A DNA stretch of 64,000 bases. Source: Tolypeutes matacus (Eukaryota; Chordata; Mammalia; Cingulata; Chlamyphoridae). Location: contig JAKSZT010054457.1 of assembly GCA_026826555.1 (NCBI GenBank), positions 4,757,429 to 4,821,428 of the forward strand. Reading direction: 5' to 3'. Positions within the stretch are counted from its first letter, which is position 1; every line of letters starts with the position of its first letter. The notes beneath the pieces were generated by a model. That model was given only the letters and a program-made list of their open reading frames with translations, was not told the origin of the DNA and made no database searches. The translations under genes and the position numbers were made by a program. Below, in pieces: positions 12,341 through 23,050 of this stretch.

Positions 12341-13029
12341 ACATACAGTCATTCATATTAAATATTTAAAATATAAAGATGACTTGCTTTACAAAAGATT
12401 TTATAATTCATACTTAAATATATCTAAATAAAATGAATTTCATAATTTAATTTATTAAATAATAATGGAAAAACTGCCATGGGTAAGAAGTTATTTTTGA
12501 GGTAGTAAAATTAAATATTGGAATAAGAGACTCATTTGATACTGAAAGAATAAAATGTAAAAAGGCTAATTAGTAAAAACAAATCCAAGAGGATTTGAAC
12601 AAGGCTAACCCAACTTTTAAATGTTCAAACAAAAAATGAAAATGATGTTATTTTATTCAAGTGAGAGAATCCTCATGAATAAAGTAAAGGATTTTGCAAA
12701 TTACATAAAAATATAACGGTATATATAAAAACTATTGAACTCAAGTTATTTTCCACTTGGCCCTTTGATCTACTTGAAAGAAAATATATAGCCATTACCT
12801 TTGCTGCATGTTCTTGAATGCCAGGCATAGCAAAATGAAAACACTTTAAAAAGCCCTTCAGTTTCCCACAGCTACTGTCATCAGTCATTCTTTGGCTTGC
12901 AGCTACCATCTATGCCTACAAAGTAGAATGAAATATACAACTATATATAAGTTGTTTACAACACAAATTCAGTAGAAAGAAATCAGAATGAACTGAGAAG
13001 GAGATAATCATGTTTTAAGTATATAGCAC
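12341..13029. other. Unassigned A+T-rich sequence
   Basis: Very A+T-rich from 12,350 to 12,660. No repeat or exon recognised. Confidence 0.35.
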
Positions 13030-13265
13030 AGTAGTTATTGCACGAGTTTAAAATTACAAAGGCCTGGCTTTGAATCCAGATTCTACCCCTTAGGAGTTAT
13101 GTAGTTTTATCCCATTCCCTTAAGAAGTTTTTTGAAACTTTTGTTTATTTAACTATAAAACATGATAAAACTACCTCATGGTGTGTTTGCAGGCATTAAA
13201 TAAGAAATGATAGTAAAGTACAAGACCTAGAGCATATTAAGCAATACGTAAATACTCACTATCTA
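13030..13265 (+). mobile_element. MIR SINE, diverged
   Basis: MIR landmarks are present in order: 'GGCCTGGCTTTGAATCCAGATTCTACC', a 'TTATGTAG...TTATCCCATTCCCTTAAG' zone, an 'AACTATAAAACATGATAAAACTACCTCATGG' zone and a closing 'TTAAATAAGAAATGATAGTAAAG' zone. No TSD is visible at this age. Confidence 0.7.
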
Positions 13266-13890
13266 TTAAGCAAGACTCAGCTGCTGATAGCTCTAACTCT
13301 AATTACTTATCAATAGAGCCATTACTACCTTCCATGCATTTATCAAAAATTAGAGAAAAAATTCTTTTGGCTATATTTTATAATAAACAGAACAAGGATT
13401 CATTAGTACTTCACAAAGAAATAATCAGTTTGGAGATAGAGTTCTCAAAATATAGTAAAGAACATAGAACACCTTTAGTGCACTAATCCTTAAAATTAGT
13501 ACAAATTGCTAGGAGTGTTTTAATAATTTGAAACGTTGCTGCAAATAAGAAATTGCTGTACTTCTGCATATGCCATTATAAATTTAAAAAAAGAGTTAAG
13601 TTTTTCAGCTTGAGAATATTGAATCCTATGAATAAGTTTTTGCCATCAGTCCCATTCAGTGATAAGTAAAAGAAATCCTGCTTCCATGTGATTTTATGCT
13701 AAATTAAAAACAAAATAGTAAGCCTATTAACAAATTCATTTAAAATAATTCTAGCAAAAATTTCATAGTTTAAGGTTTTCTTGTTAATTGTTGAATCATA
13801 AAATACAGTGAGTGCCCTTAAATCAGAAAAACACCTATTATAGAAAATTTCACCTCTTCCAAACATTATTATTACAAGCCATGCAGAATG
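13266..13890. other. Unassigned sequence
   Basis: Nothing identifiable; A+T-rich with no useful open frame. Confidence 0.35.
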
Positions 13891-13899
13891 ATTATTAAC

Positions 13900-14245
13900 A
13901 TAAATACCAGGGAAGAAATAAAGGAATTAACATAAATTGAGTTCCTGTACTGTAAATCCTTATATTCATTCCCAGAATTACATATATATCTATTTTAAAG
14001 ATTTTATTTATTTATTCATTTATCCCCCCCTTGCTGCTTGTGCTCGCTGGGTCAGCTAAACACGCCGTGCGGGCGGGCTTGCCTTCACCAGGCCCCGGGA
14101 ACCGGGCCCGGGGCCTCCCATATGGTAAACGGGAGCCCTACTGATTGAGCCACAGCCGCTTCCCCATATCATTTTATAAATGAAGGAAGTGGGCCTTAGA
14201 GTGGCTGATCAATTGCTAGGGAGGACAAATATGAACTGTTCAGAC
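13900..14245 (+). mobile_element. MIR SINE split by a younger SINE
   Basis: Before and after the SINE at 13,998-14,165 the sequence reads as one MIR: 'CTTATATTCATTCCCAGAATTA' on the left, and 'TTTTATAAATGAAGGAAGTGGGCCTTAGAGTGGC' on the right. The old element therefore served as target for the younger one. Confidence 0.55.
13998..14165 (-). mobile_element. DAS-III SINE, minus strand
   Basis: This is the reverse complement of the element at 46,987: a tRNA-Ala-like head, then a G+C-rich body containing CCCGCCCGCACGGCGTG, a G run, and a tail of (AAAT)n giving the T-rich left end at 13,998-14,020. Compared with the 47 kb copy it lacks three bases next to the B box. It also has GGCCCGGTTCC where the B box should read GGTTCGGTTCC, so internal Pol III promotion is probably weakened. 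Direct repeats ATATCTATTTTA (13,986-13,997) and ATATCATTTTA (14,166-14,176) differ by one base and mark the target site. Confidence 0.9.
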
Positions 14246-14554
14246 GCCTTTCCCGGTGTGTTCAGCTCCTAAGTTTATACTGCTGCTGTGCCTGCCACCT
14301 CTCAATAGTGAAAGTAATGATGTGATGTAAGGACGACTGATGACAGCATCTGACATTTACATTAATAGTTGTTAATCTTTGGTAGACAGTGATCAGCGAC
14401 TGATTTTTTAATTTAGTGAATTCTCTCGGCAGAAAAGATGCACAAAAACTCACAATATTGCATAAAATTTCACTAACTCCTTGGAGCTCCCAAATGCATG
14501 CCAAGTTAGGAATCCTGGTTTTAAGGATTCTCTTTACAAGTCTATGATTACCTT

Positions 14555-14710
14555 TATTCTTCTCAACAACTCTGTGAGGAAGAGAGCACTGTGCTCATTT
14601 ACCAATCAGGAAACTGAGGCAAAAAGTTGTTAGGTGCTTGGCTGAACACACTAGAAAGTGGCATAGCCAAGACCTGAACACAGGCACTACAACTATACAT
14701 CCTTTTCTCT
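14555..14710 (+). mobile_element. MIR SINE
   Basis: The characteristic 'ACAACTCTGTGAGGAAG', 'TTACCAATCAGGAAACTGAGGC' and 'GGCATAGCCAAGACCTGAACACAGG' blocks occur in order. Confidence 0.85.
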
Positions 14711-15489
14711 TTTGTGGACACCAGCTTATCTGGCATACATGAAAATATTTTCTTAGTAACTATCTTTTCCTATGAAAAAATTATTTAGATATTGATATAT
14801 GAGATTATCTAAAACTGTCTTAGGAGTTTTCAAGGAAATATTTCCAAAGGTTTTTTAGTTCTTTCATTACACATTTTTGCCTGAGCAGTGAAACATTTTC
14901 TAAATGAGTCAGTTGTCTCTGCAGATAGCTAAATTGGGCCATTGGCATCCAAATGCAGCCATAGAAATGCATGCTCTATCTCCATTCTACAAGAGAAAAA
15001 TTGCGTGAGCCATGAGGTGGTAAATGTCGCAGTAAAATGAAAAAAGAGTGATGACAAGAAAAGGAATGGCAGAAATTCTCAGCAAAACATTTATTATGTT
15101 TAGAAGAATAGTTTTAGGTGTAAAGGAATATTTCATCAACTAAGAATACATTTCATTTAAATGAAATCTTCAGCTTTGGATATGAAGTAGCTATATGCCA
15201 ATCATACTCAGAAAGGTGTAATATGGATGGATTTCAGGAGAATTTGAACATGTTCAAAGATAAGACAGCAGAAGTTAATGGTCAAGAAATAGTTTTGAAA
15301 CAAATATAATTGATATTATCATAAGTAAAATAGTCATTTTAATTTAATTCAATGAAAATGTAACTGCAATTCAATTTTAGCATTGTGATTGATAGAGATG
15401 TTATCTAAATAAGAAAGGAAAAATGAGTTGATATGAAAAGTTCAAATTATTAATATTTTAAAATATCAATATGTTATAGAAACTATTTG
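14711..15489. other. Unassigned sequence
   Basis: No repeat or exon recognised. Confidence 0.35.
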
Positions 15490-16212
15490 GATGAGTTTTG
15501 ATGGAATTCAGAATACTAGTTTTATTGACATACCTCAAATTGTCCAATTATTTCCATCACTTCTGCCAACATGCAGGTCCAAGTTACTATCATCTTTGGC
15601 CTCAAGTAGCTTAACAGCTTTCTAATTAGTCCCCTGTCATCTGCGTTTGCCCTCCTTCATTCTATATCAAGTCAGAGTTATCTTTTCAAAACGCAAATGC
15701 AACCATGTCAGTTATTTCTAAAAATCTGTACTGGTTTCCAGTTGTTCTTGGGAAAAGAGAACAAAATCCTAAACATGGCCTATCAGAGTCTGTAATCTAC
15801 CTCTTTTTAAGTCTCCATCCTCATCTCAAATATACCTTATTTGGACACTGGCTAGAATTACCTTCCTCCAGTGCTTAAAACGTCACTCACCTCCCATCCT
15901 ATGGCCTTTGCAGAGTGTATCCTTTGCTTGGCACACGGTCTATGACATCCTCCAGCTCACCTATACATAGTCAACTCTTAGCCATCCTTCAGCTCTCATA
16001 ATAGACACGTCTTTCTCAAGGATGCTTTTGTTTTTCGGCCAGTCAGATCCTTTTCTTGTTGCTATTGTCGCATGCCCTTATAGATTAATGTTGCTCTACA
16101 TCAAAGTATGTGTCTCAGTTTGTAATTATGCATTCATTTGTCTGATCATTTCATTAATTTCTGCCTCTAGTCCCCACAGTAAATATAAAGTCTCTTAAGA
16201 CATTCGACCCTA
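15490..16212 (+). mobile_element. Ancient LINE 3' part (L2/L1ME-like), left portion
   Basis: Ordered landmarks of a very old mammalian LINE tail are readable: 'CTTTCTAATTAGTCCCCTGTCATCTGC', 'TCAGAGTTATCTTTTCAAAACGCAAATG', 'CCTATGGCCTTTGCAGAGTG...TTGCTTGGCACACGG' and 'AGCCATCCTTCAGCTCTCA'. The element is cut at about 16,212 by an R copy and resumes at 17,312. Confidence 0.65.
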
Positions 16213-17311
16213 GCAATGCAATTGGAAAAAGACCTCAAATAAAAGGAGGAAAAGGTAAAGACAAATGAGTTTATATGGCTAAGAGACTTCAAAGAGAGTT
16301 GGGAGGTGATCCCAGAGGTAACGCTTACACACATCTCAGCAGAATCTCATAGACTGCCAAGGTGGATAGTACCCCAAATAGTGGGGCTCCTGAGGGCTCT
16401 AGAAACACCCAGGTCCTTTGGTCAGGGCAGATAGCTCCAGAGTTTGGTGCCTTGCCAATTGGCCTTACTTTGGGGTTTGTACTCCTAAAAGTGACAAAGT
16501 TGGACTCAATTATGTCTTCCCTGCACATGGCTCTTCTGTCCCTTCTATTTAAACCTATACTTGGTACTGGAGTTTGTAGGTGTTCGTACAGAGACTCAAG
16601 TCTTTGGGTTATACATGTACCAGCTGGGCCCAGAACCTCGGCAGAGTTGCAACACCTACCCTACAGCTCATTGGACTCACCCAGGACAACTGGCAGGGAA
16701 ATGATGATGGACAGCGGCTGTCCCAGGCAACGGAGAGAGTTTGCAGCTGCAGGCAGGATAGTCCTATCCATCTTCCCCATGGGATATAAACCCCCTCTCA
16801 ATTGGAGGTGGAGTGGATGTCACCATCCCAGAATCCTTGGAATTGGGGGAAGAACTATGGCCTAGAGTGGACTTACTGGTATTCTACTATAGACGTAGTG
16901 TGATTCTAGCAAGGGAAAAAATTACAACATTGATGTGGAGTCGGTGGCCACTCGAGGCTCTGGGGGCAGGGACCGGGAAAAACAGTTGTAATACGGAGGC
17001 TTCTTCGGGACTTGGGAACCATCCTGAATGGCACAGCAACAACAGATATAGGCCAATTTATATCATCATACAACATGCAGAACTGTGTAGGAAAGAGTCT
17101 AGACTACAATGTGAACTATGGTCCGTGCTTAATGGTAAAGCCCAGGATGCGTTTATCACTTGCAATGAATGTGCCACACTAATGAAGGATGTTGTTTATA
17201 ATGGAGGATATGGGAGGTGTGGGGAGTGGGGCATATGGGAATCCCTATAACTTTTGTGTAATATTTATGTAATCTAAGTATCCTTTCAAAAACAAACAAA
17301 CAAACAAAAAA
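16213..17311 (+). mobile_element. R element, copy 1 (poly(A)-ended retroelement)
   Basis: This 1.1 kb copy ends in an A/C-rich tail (about 17,288-17,311). It is collinear with the reverse complement of 19,118-20,491 and of 39,365-39,992, and with 60,620-62,240. Shared blocks include 'TAGCAATGCAA' at its left end, 'ATGAGTTTATATGGCTAAGAGACTTC', 'CCCATGGGATATAAACCCCC', 'CATCCCAGAATCCTTGGAATTGG', 'TTGATGTGGAGTCGGTGGCCACT', 'TGCAATGAATGTGCCACACTAATG' and 'GGGGAGTGGGGCATATGGGAATCC'. Its longest open frames (16,362-16,865 and 16,813-17,250) have no known domain and are not kept open in the other copies, so I do not call a gene. It may be a long L1 3' UTR or a non-autonomous relative. Confidence 0.8.
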
Positions 17312-17425
17312 GGCCCTATGACCCGTGACTATGTGTATTTTTGTTCACTATTGTACCCACAACTTTGATTATACTAGTGGGTACATAGTAGGCACTCAAT
17401 ATATATTTGTTTGACAAAGACAGAG
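17312..17425 (+). mobile_element. Ancient LINE 3' part, right portion
   Basis: Directly after the R tail comes 'TTTTTGTTCACTATTGTACCCACA' and then 'GGGTACATAGTAGGCACTCAATATATATTTGTTTGA'. This is the terminal part of the same ancient LINE that stops at 16,212, so the R copy sits inside it. Confidence 0.65.
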
Positions 17426-19102
17426 AGCTTTAATAGAAAATGATATAAAACTGGAATATAAATTCAATTTTTGTCATTTTAATTTTGGCCTACATTCAAA
17501 TAAATTGTGGTTTCTAAATTCATTGCTTTATTGTTAGCCTAAGAACTGTGTGAGATTTCTATTCAGTGCTCTCATAAATAGATGTCAACCCCAGCCTGAG
17601 ATGCCTGGATGAAGACACTGCAAAGAATGGGCTTGCCCCTATCACAGGCAAGGTGAAAAGAAGATTCGGCCTGGGATTGTACCACACATGGAATGAATAT
17701 CCATCAAGCTGAGTGAGACACCTCCTCCAACCAATAAATCCAGTGCCCACCTTCCTTATAGAAATTGCTGAAACTATGCTCAATATGCCCCTTATCTTTG
17801 TTTTCAACACTGAACACTTAAAATTCAGACTCCCTGATACTTCAAACTATATGTCTCCATTATTTCCAAGTGGCTTTGAATGTTCTTGAACCCAGCGTCC
17901 TCACCCCTTTCTATTCTCCAAAACTCATTAACTGTTCTCTCGACAGATTTGTCTCTCTATCATCTGCCAACTTCATCACATCAGAGAATTTTCCCTCTGC
18001 TTCCATTCATAATCTGAAGACCGGCTCTATTAAAAAATAATATTACTTGTGAATGCTTATTTATGCAGTATGATGTAGTAACTAGGAACCAGGTTCTGCT
18101 TCATTCTGCTGGAGTTTAAACCCAAAACCTCATACTTAACTGCTTCACCTTAGGAACCTAAATGACATAATCTATGTACAATTCTTAGCATTTTTTCCTA
18201 GAACATAGAATAAGCATCCAAGCAATGTAGGAAACACTGTAATTCTAGACCATTGCTATCCTACCCTCATTATTAAGTAAACAAAATTAAACTGGATCCA
18301 TTGACACATTATACTGCTTCTTTTTGCTTTGCTTTCAGTCACAAATGTGGTTATTACCCTAATTCAGTAACATAGATATCTGTCTCCGCTTACCTTCTAC
18401 CATTAATCTTGCCATCTTCTCAAGTGACTTCGATATTCCATTGATTGATCCAATAATTTAACTTCTCTGTACTTTGATGCCTTCATCTATAGTGGTTTAT
18501 TCTTCCAGGAATTACACGTTGTTAGTGTTTCTATGCAGGAATTCACTTCTGGCATTTCTCAGAGAATTAATTTCTTACCAAATTCTGAATCCCAAAATAA
18601 ACAGCAAATGAAACAGAAAAATAGGAAAACATAAAATTTTCCTGAAATAAAGCTAAACAGTCAACCTATCGATATTTGTTTGAAGATACCCACTGATATA
18701 AAGTCAAAACAAAGAGAAGGAAATATTGCCACATGGAGTCAAACTTTAAGTTTAACATTTCCAGGAACTAGGATAAGAGCATGTAGAAGAGAAAGAGTTG
18801 TGATCAAATTATTGGTCTAGTTTGTAATTTTGCCACCTTTTCTGTGTATTCAATGATTCTGTCTACTGCTAACACAGAGTCATCTTTGAAAACAAAATAT
18901 ATATTAATGGATTTGAAGCCTTAGTTTAGAATGTAGAAAGCTGAAAAGAGTATTGTATCCACCTTAACAACAGGAAAAAACTGAATAAGCTACAAAATCA
19001 CAATTCCTCTTGAATTCATCTGAGCACTAATGTTGGAGGGCCACTAAACTCTACTAGAACAATCCTTGATAAACTCATTTATGGCTTCCATGTTAGTCAA
19101 AT
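17426..19102. other. Unassigned sequence, possible MIR at 18,060-18,200
   Basis: About 1.7 kb. The part 18,060-18,200 resembles an eroded MIR ('GAACCAGGTTCTGCTTC...GGAGTTTAAACCC...CTTCACCTTAGGAACCT'). The remainder has no feature I can assign. Confidence 0.35.
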
Positions 19103-19117
19103 CAATAGATGTCTTTT

Positions 19118-20491
19118 AAAAATTTTTTTTAAATTTTTTAAAAATGTACTTAGATTACATAAATGTTACATAAAAAATATAGGGATTCCCATATGCCCCA
19201 CTCCCCACACCTTCCACAACCTCCCATATAAGCATCCTTCATTAGTGTGGCACATTCACTGCAATTGATAAACACATCCTGGAGCTTTGCCATAAAGCAT
19301 GGACCATAGTTCACATTGTAGACTACACTTTTTCCACACAGTTCCGCATGTTATGTGATGATATAAAATGGACTATATCTGTCATTGCAATGTCTCTCAG
19401 GACAATTCCCAAAGCCCAAAAAAGCCCCTGTATTACAACTGTTTTTCCCTCTCCCTGCCTCCAGAGCATCCAGTGGCCACTGGCTCCACATCAATGTTGT
19501 CATTTCTTCCATTGGTAGAATCACAATATGTCTATAGACATAGAATACCAGTAAGTCCATTCTAGTCCATAGCTCTTCCCCCAATCCTGAGGATTCTGGG
19601 ATGGCGATGTCCATTCCATCTCCAATTGAAAGGGGGCTTATATCCCATGGGGAAGATGGATGGGACTATCCTGCCTGCAGCTGCAGCTGCAGACTCTCTC
19701 AATTCCCTGGGACAGCTATTGTCCATCATCATCTGGGTGAGTCCAATGGGCTGTAGAGTAGGTTTTGCAGCTTCACTGAGGTTCCAGGCCCAGCTAGCAT
19801 ATGGACAGTTCAAAGACTCAAGTCTCTGGACTTACACCTACAAACTCCAGCACCAAGTAAAGGTTTAGAAGTCCAATGTGCTATCCATTGCGTGACAGAG
19901 CCAACCCAAGTATAGAAGGGACAGATGAGCCATGTGCAGGGAAGACCTAACTGAGTCCGACTTTGTCATTCTCAGGAGCACAAACTCCAAAGTAGGGTCC
20001 AAAGGCAAAGCACTAAACTCCAGAGCCATCCGCCCTGATCATGGGATATAGGTGTCTCCAGAGTCCACAGGAGCCCCACTATTTATGGTAGTATCCATTT
20101 AGGAATTTTATGAGATCCTCCTGAGATGTGTGTTAGCATTACCTTTGAGGTGACCTCCTGACTCAACTTTGAGGCCTCAGCCATATAAACTCCTTTGTCT
20201 TCACCTTTTCCCCCTTTTATTCAAGGTATTTTTCTTGTTGCATTGCTAGTTGGTGCTTGGTAGAAATCCCTTGGTGCCAGGGAGGTTTATACCTGGGAGT
20301 CATGTCCCATGCTGAGGGGAAGGTAATGTATTCATATGCTGAATTTGGCTTAGAGAGAGTCCACATTTGAGCAATAAGGAGGCTCTCAGGAGGCAACCCT
20401 TAGCACCCCATAACAATAGGCTAAGTTTCAATTGCAAGAGCAAAGACTCATAAACCTAGTCATCAATATCAAGGGCCCATCAGTGGATCAC
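19118..20491 (-). mobile_element. R element, copy 2, with 15-base TSD
   Basis: A 1,374-base copy on the minus strand: its poly(A) tail appears as the T-rich run at 19,118-19,142 and its body is collinear with copies 1 and 4. It is bounded by CAATAGATGTCTTTT (19,103-19,117) and CAATGGATGTCTTTT (20,492-20,506), 14 of 15 identical. In element orientation the duplication begins AAAAGAC, the kind of site cut by the L1 endonuclease. This pins both ends and shows the element moved as a poly(A) retrotransposon. Its 5' end lies in the 'GGGCCCTTGATATTGATGACTA' zone, also seen in copy 4, which extends further. Confidence 0.9.
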
Positions 20492-20506
20492 CAATGGATG
20501 TCTTTT

Positions 20507-21140
20507 TGAATGCATTTAAGATTGCTCCTTGAAGCACACTTTCCTCTTGGCTTCATTATGATAAACTCTCCTATTAGTCCTTCTACCTCTCGAGGTGATC
20601 CTTCTCAAGTCCCACGTGGTGGCATCCTCCTATACCCCTGACAATAAATTTCAGATTTTCTCAAGATTTATTTCAAGGCCTCTTCCCTTCTTATTGTATA
20701 CACTCTCCCCACACAATCTCATTTTTATCAGAGATGACTTCTAATCTCTCCAGTCCTTCACTGATAGTACCATAATTTATATTAAAATTTTACTTGGTAT
20801 GTCCACATGAATGGCCTCATAGTAATTTCACATTTAATATGCTCAAAATCAAAATCTTAATTTATCAAATCTCTGATTTTCCCACTAAATCACTAATCTT
20901 TGATTGTCACCACCATTCATTCAGTACTGCATGCTAGAAAAGTAAGATTTTTTTGATATCCCAAATTATCCTATATCCAGTGATTTTATCTAAAAAATAA
21001 ATTTTTTACCACTGCCAACACCACTGTTCAAGCTACATCATCCCTGTCTTGATTACACAGTATGAAACTTCAAAAACAACTTTGTCCTTCTCCCAAACAT
21101 CTAACATCACACAGACTTCGGACATTACAAAGCATATGAA
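20507..21140 (+). mobile_element. Ancient LINE fragment (L2/L1ME-like)
   Basis: The order of blocks matches the interior of the same ancient LINE type seen at 15,490: 'CTTCCTCTTGGCTTCATTATGA', 'CTACCTCTCGAGGTGATCCTTCTCA', 'GGCATCCTCCTATACC', 'AGATTTATTTCAAGGCCTCTTCCC', 'GTATACACTCTCCCC', 'ATGCTCAAAATCAAAATCTTA' and 'CCACTGCCAACACCACTGTTCAAGC'. It is 5' to the R insertion on this strand and heavily diverged. Confidence 0.5.
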
Positions 21141-21299
21141 CTGTATATTGAAGATAGACTTAAAAAATGAGTCATAGAGGATTGGGGTAAACTGGAGAAA
21201 GAGATTTAAAATTGTCCATTATGGTAATCACCAATTTTAACTGGAAGCACCTTCCTTTAAACAAGTGAGAAAAAACATTTAAGCAGTTGATAGTATTTT

Positions 21300-22100
21300 T
21301 CAGATATATTCTGGGTCATAGGGTAGGTTATATTTAACTTCATAAGAAATTGCTAAAATAGATTTCAAAGCAGATTTAATATTTTACTTCTTACAAATAC
21401 TATATAACAGTTTCGATTGCACCATTTTCTTGGAAACCCATGCTATTATCTTTTTAAAAACTTAGCCACTGTTGAAATATGTAGTGAATAATACACTAGA
21501 GTACCAACTTACCTGGATCCTCTCTAAAGTGTTCTATTTTCGCATTTTTCTTTTAATATCATCCATTTTTACAGATGTGAATTGGATTATCAATGTGGTT
21601 TTGACTTCCATTTTCCTAATGAATAATAATGTGGAGCATCTTGTCACCTGTTTATTGGTTATTTGTATATCTTCTTTGGTAAAATATTGATTCAAATCCT
21701 TTGCTCATTTTTAAACTGGGTTGTCTATCTTTTCAATGTTGCATTGTAAAAGTTCTTTATATATCCTATATATTAAGCCCTCATCTGATATATAGTTTGC
21801 AACTATTTTTTTCCCACTCTGTAGGTTTTCTCTTCACTTTCTTAATAATATCTTTTATTAACTTTATTTTTAAAGAAGTTTTAGATTACAGAAAAGTTAC
21901 ATGGAAAATACATGGGATTCCCATGTACCTGACCCCTTCCCTCTCTCACATTTTCCCCTATTAATAATATCTTACATTAGCAAAGCACAAAAGTTCTTAA
22001 TATTGATGAGGTCATATTGATCTAATTTTTGTTGTTGCTGTTGTTGCTGCTGCTGCTTGAGCTTTACTTGTAATATATTAGAATATATTACCAAATCCCA
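21300..22100 (-). mobile_element. Old L1 ORF2 fragment, antisense
   Basis: Antisense L1 landmarks occur at high divergence: 'GGGTCATAGGGTAGGTTATATTTAACTT' at 21,311, the region around 'GTGGTTTTGACTTCCATTTTCCTAATG' at 21,595, 'TTGTATATCTTCTTTGG' at 21,663 and 'CCTTTGCTCATTTTTAAACTGGGTTGTC' at 21,698. It is interrupted at 21,855-21,960 by a short younger L1 tail and continues afterwards ('AGCACAAAAGTTCTTAATATTGATGAGGTC'). Confidence 0.75.
21855..21960 (-). mobile_element. 106-base L1 3' end with perfect 13-base TSD
   Basis: The insert is flanked by TTAATAATATCTT at 21,842-21,854 and again at 21,961-21,973, a perfect 13-base duplication. Read on the minus strand it ends with a block like the 3' terminus of the L1 at 53.9-60.4 kb ('ATGGGAATCCCATGTATTTT', 'CATGTAACTTTTCTGTAATC', 'AAAACTTCTTT') and a short A-rich tail. 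It is a severely 5'-truncated L1 insertion inside an older L1. Confidence 0.9.
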
Positions 22101-22104
22101 GATC

Positions 22105-23002
22105 ATGAAGATTTTTAAAATATTTTTATTAGAGAAGTTGTGTGTTTACAGAACAATCATGCATAAAAACAGGATTCCTATATACCACCCTATTAGTTAC
22201 ATTTTGCATTGGTATGGAACATTTGTTAAAATTAATGATAGCACATTTTTACATTTGTACTATTAATTAAAATCCATGGTTTAACTTAGGGTTCACTCTT
22301 TGTGTAGTATATTTCTATGGATTTTTAAAAAACTTTTATTCTCTTATCATATATACAATCTAACATATATTCAGATATATATTTCAGCACTGTCAATTGT
22401 ATTCACAATGTTGTGCTACCATCACCAAAACACTTTCATCATTCCAAATAAGAATCCAGTACATTTTAAGCCTTTATGTCCCATCTCCTATCCACATGCT
22501 GTCCTCTGGTAAACTATATTCTAGATTCTGACTCTATGAGTTTACTTATTCAAACTGTTTCAAATTAATGAGATCAAACAATATTTGTCCTTTTGTGTCT
22601 GGCATATTTCAGTCAACATGATATCTTCAAGTTTTATCTATGTTGTCGTATGTATCAAGAATTCATTCTTTTTTACAGCTGAATAATATTTCATTCTATG
22701 TATATATCACCTTTTGTTCATCCATACATCAGTTGATGGGCACTTGGATTGTTTCCATCATTTGAGAATTGTGAATAACACCATTATGAACACTGCTGTA
22801 CAAATATATGTTCAAGACTCTGCTTTCAATTTTGTTGTGTACATAACTGGTATTGGGATTGCCAGGTCAATAGAGTAGTTTTACACTTAAAACTGAGGAA
22901 GCACTGAACTGTCTTCCACAGTAGCTGCACCATTTTACATTGCTACAAGCAATGAGTGTTCTGATTTCATTGCATCCTTTCCAAGACTTGTTATTTTCTG
23001 TG

Positions 23003-23050
<48 letters not shown>

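Noticed and set aside
16362..16865. Open frame of 167 codons, the longest in the window
   Set aside because: It lies in R copy 1. The corresponding parts of copies 2 and 4 are broken into shorter, differently framed pieces, and no domain is visible.
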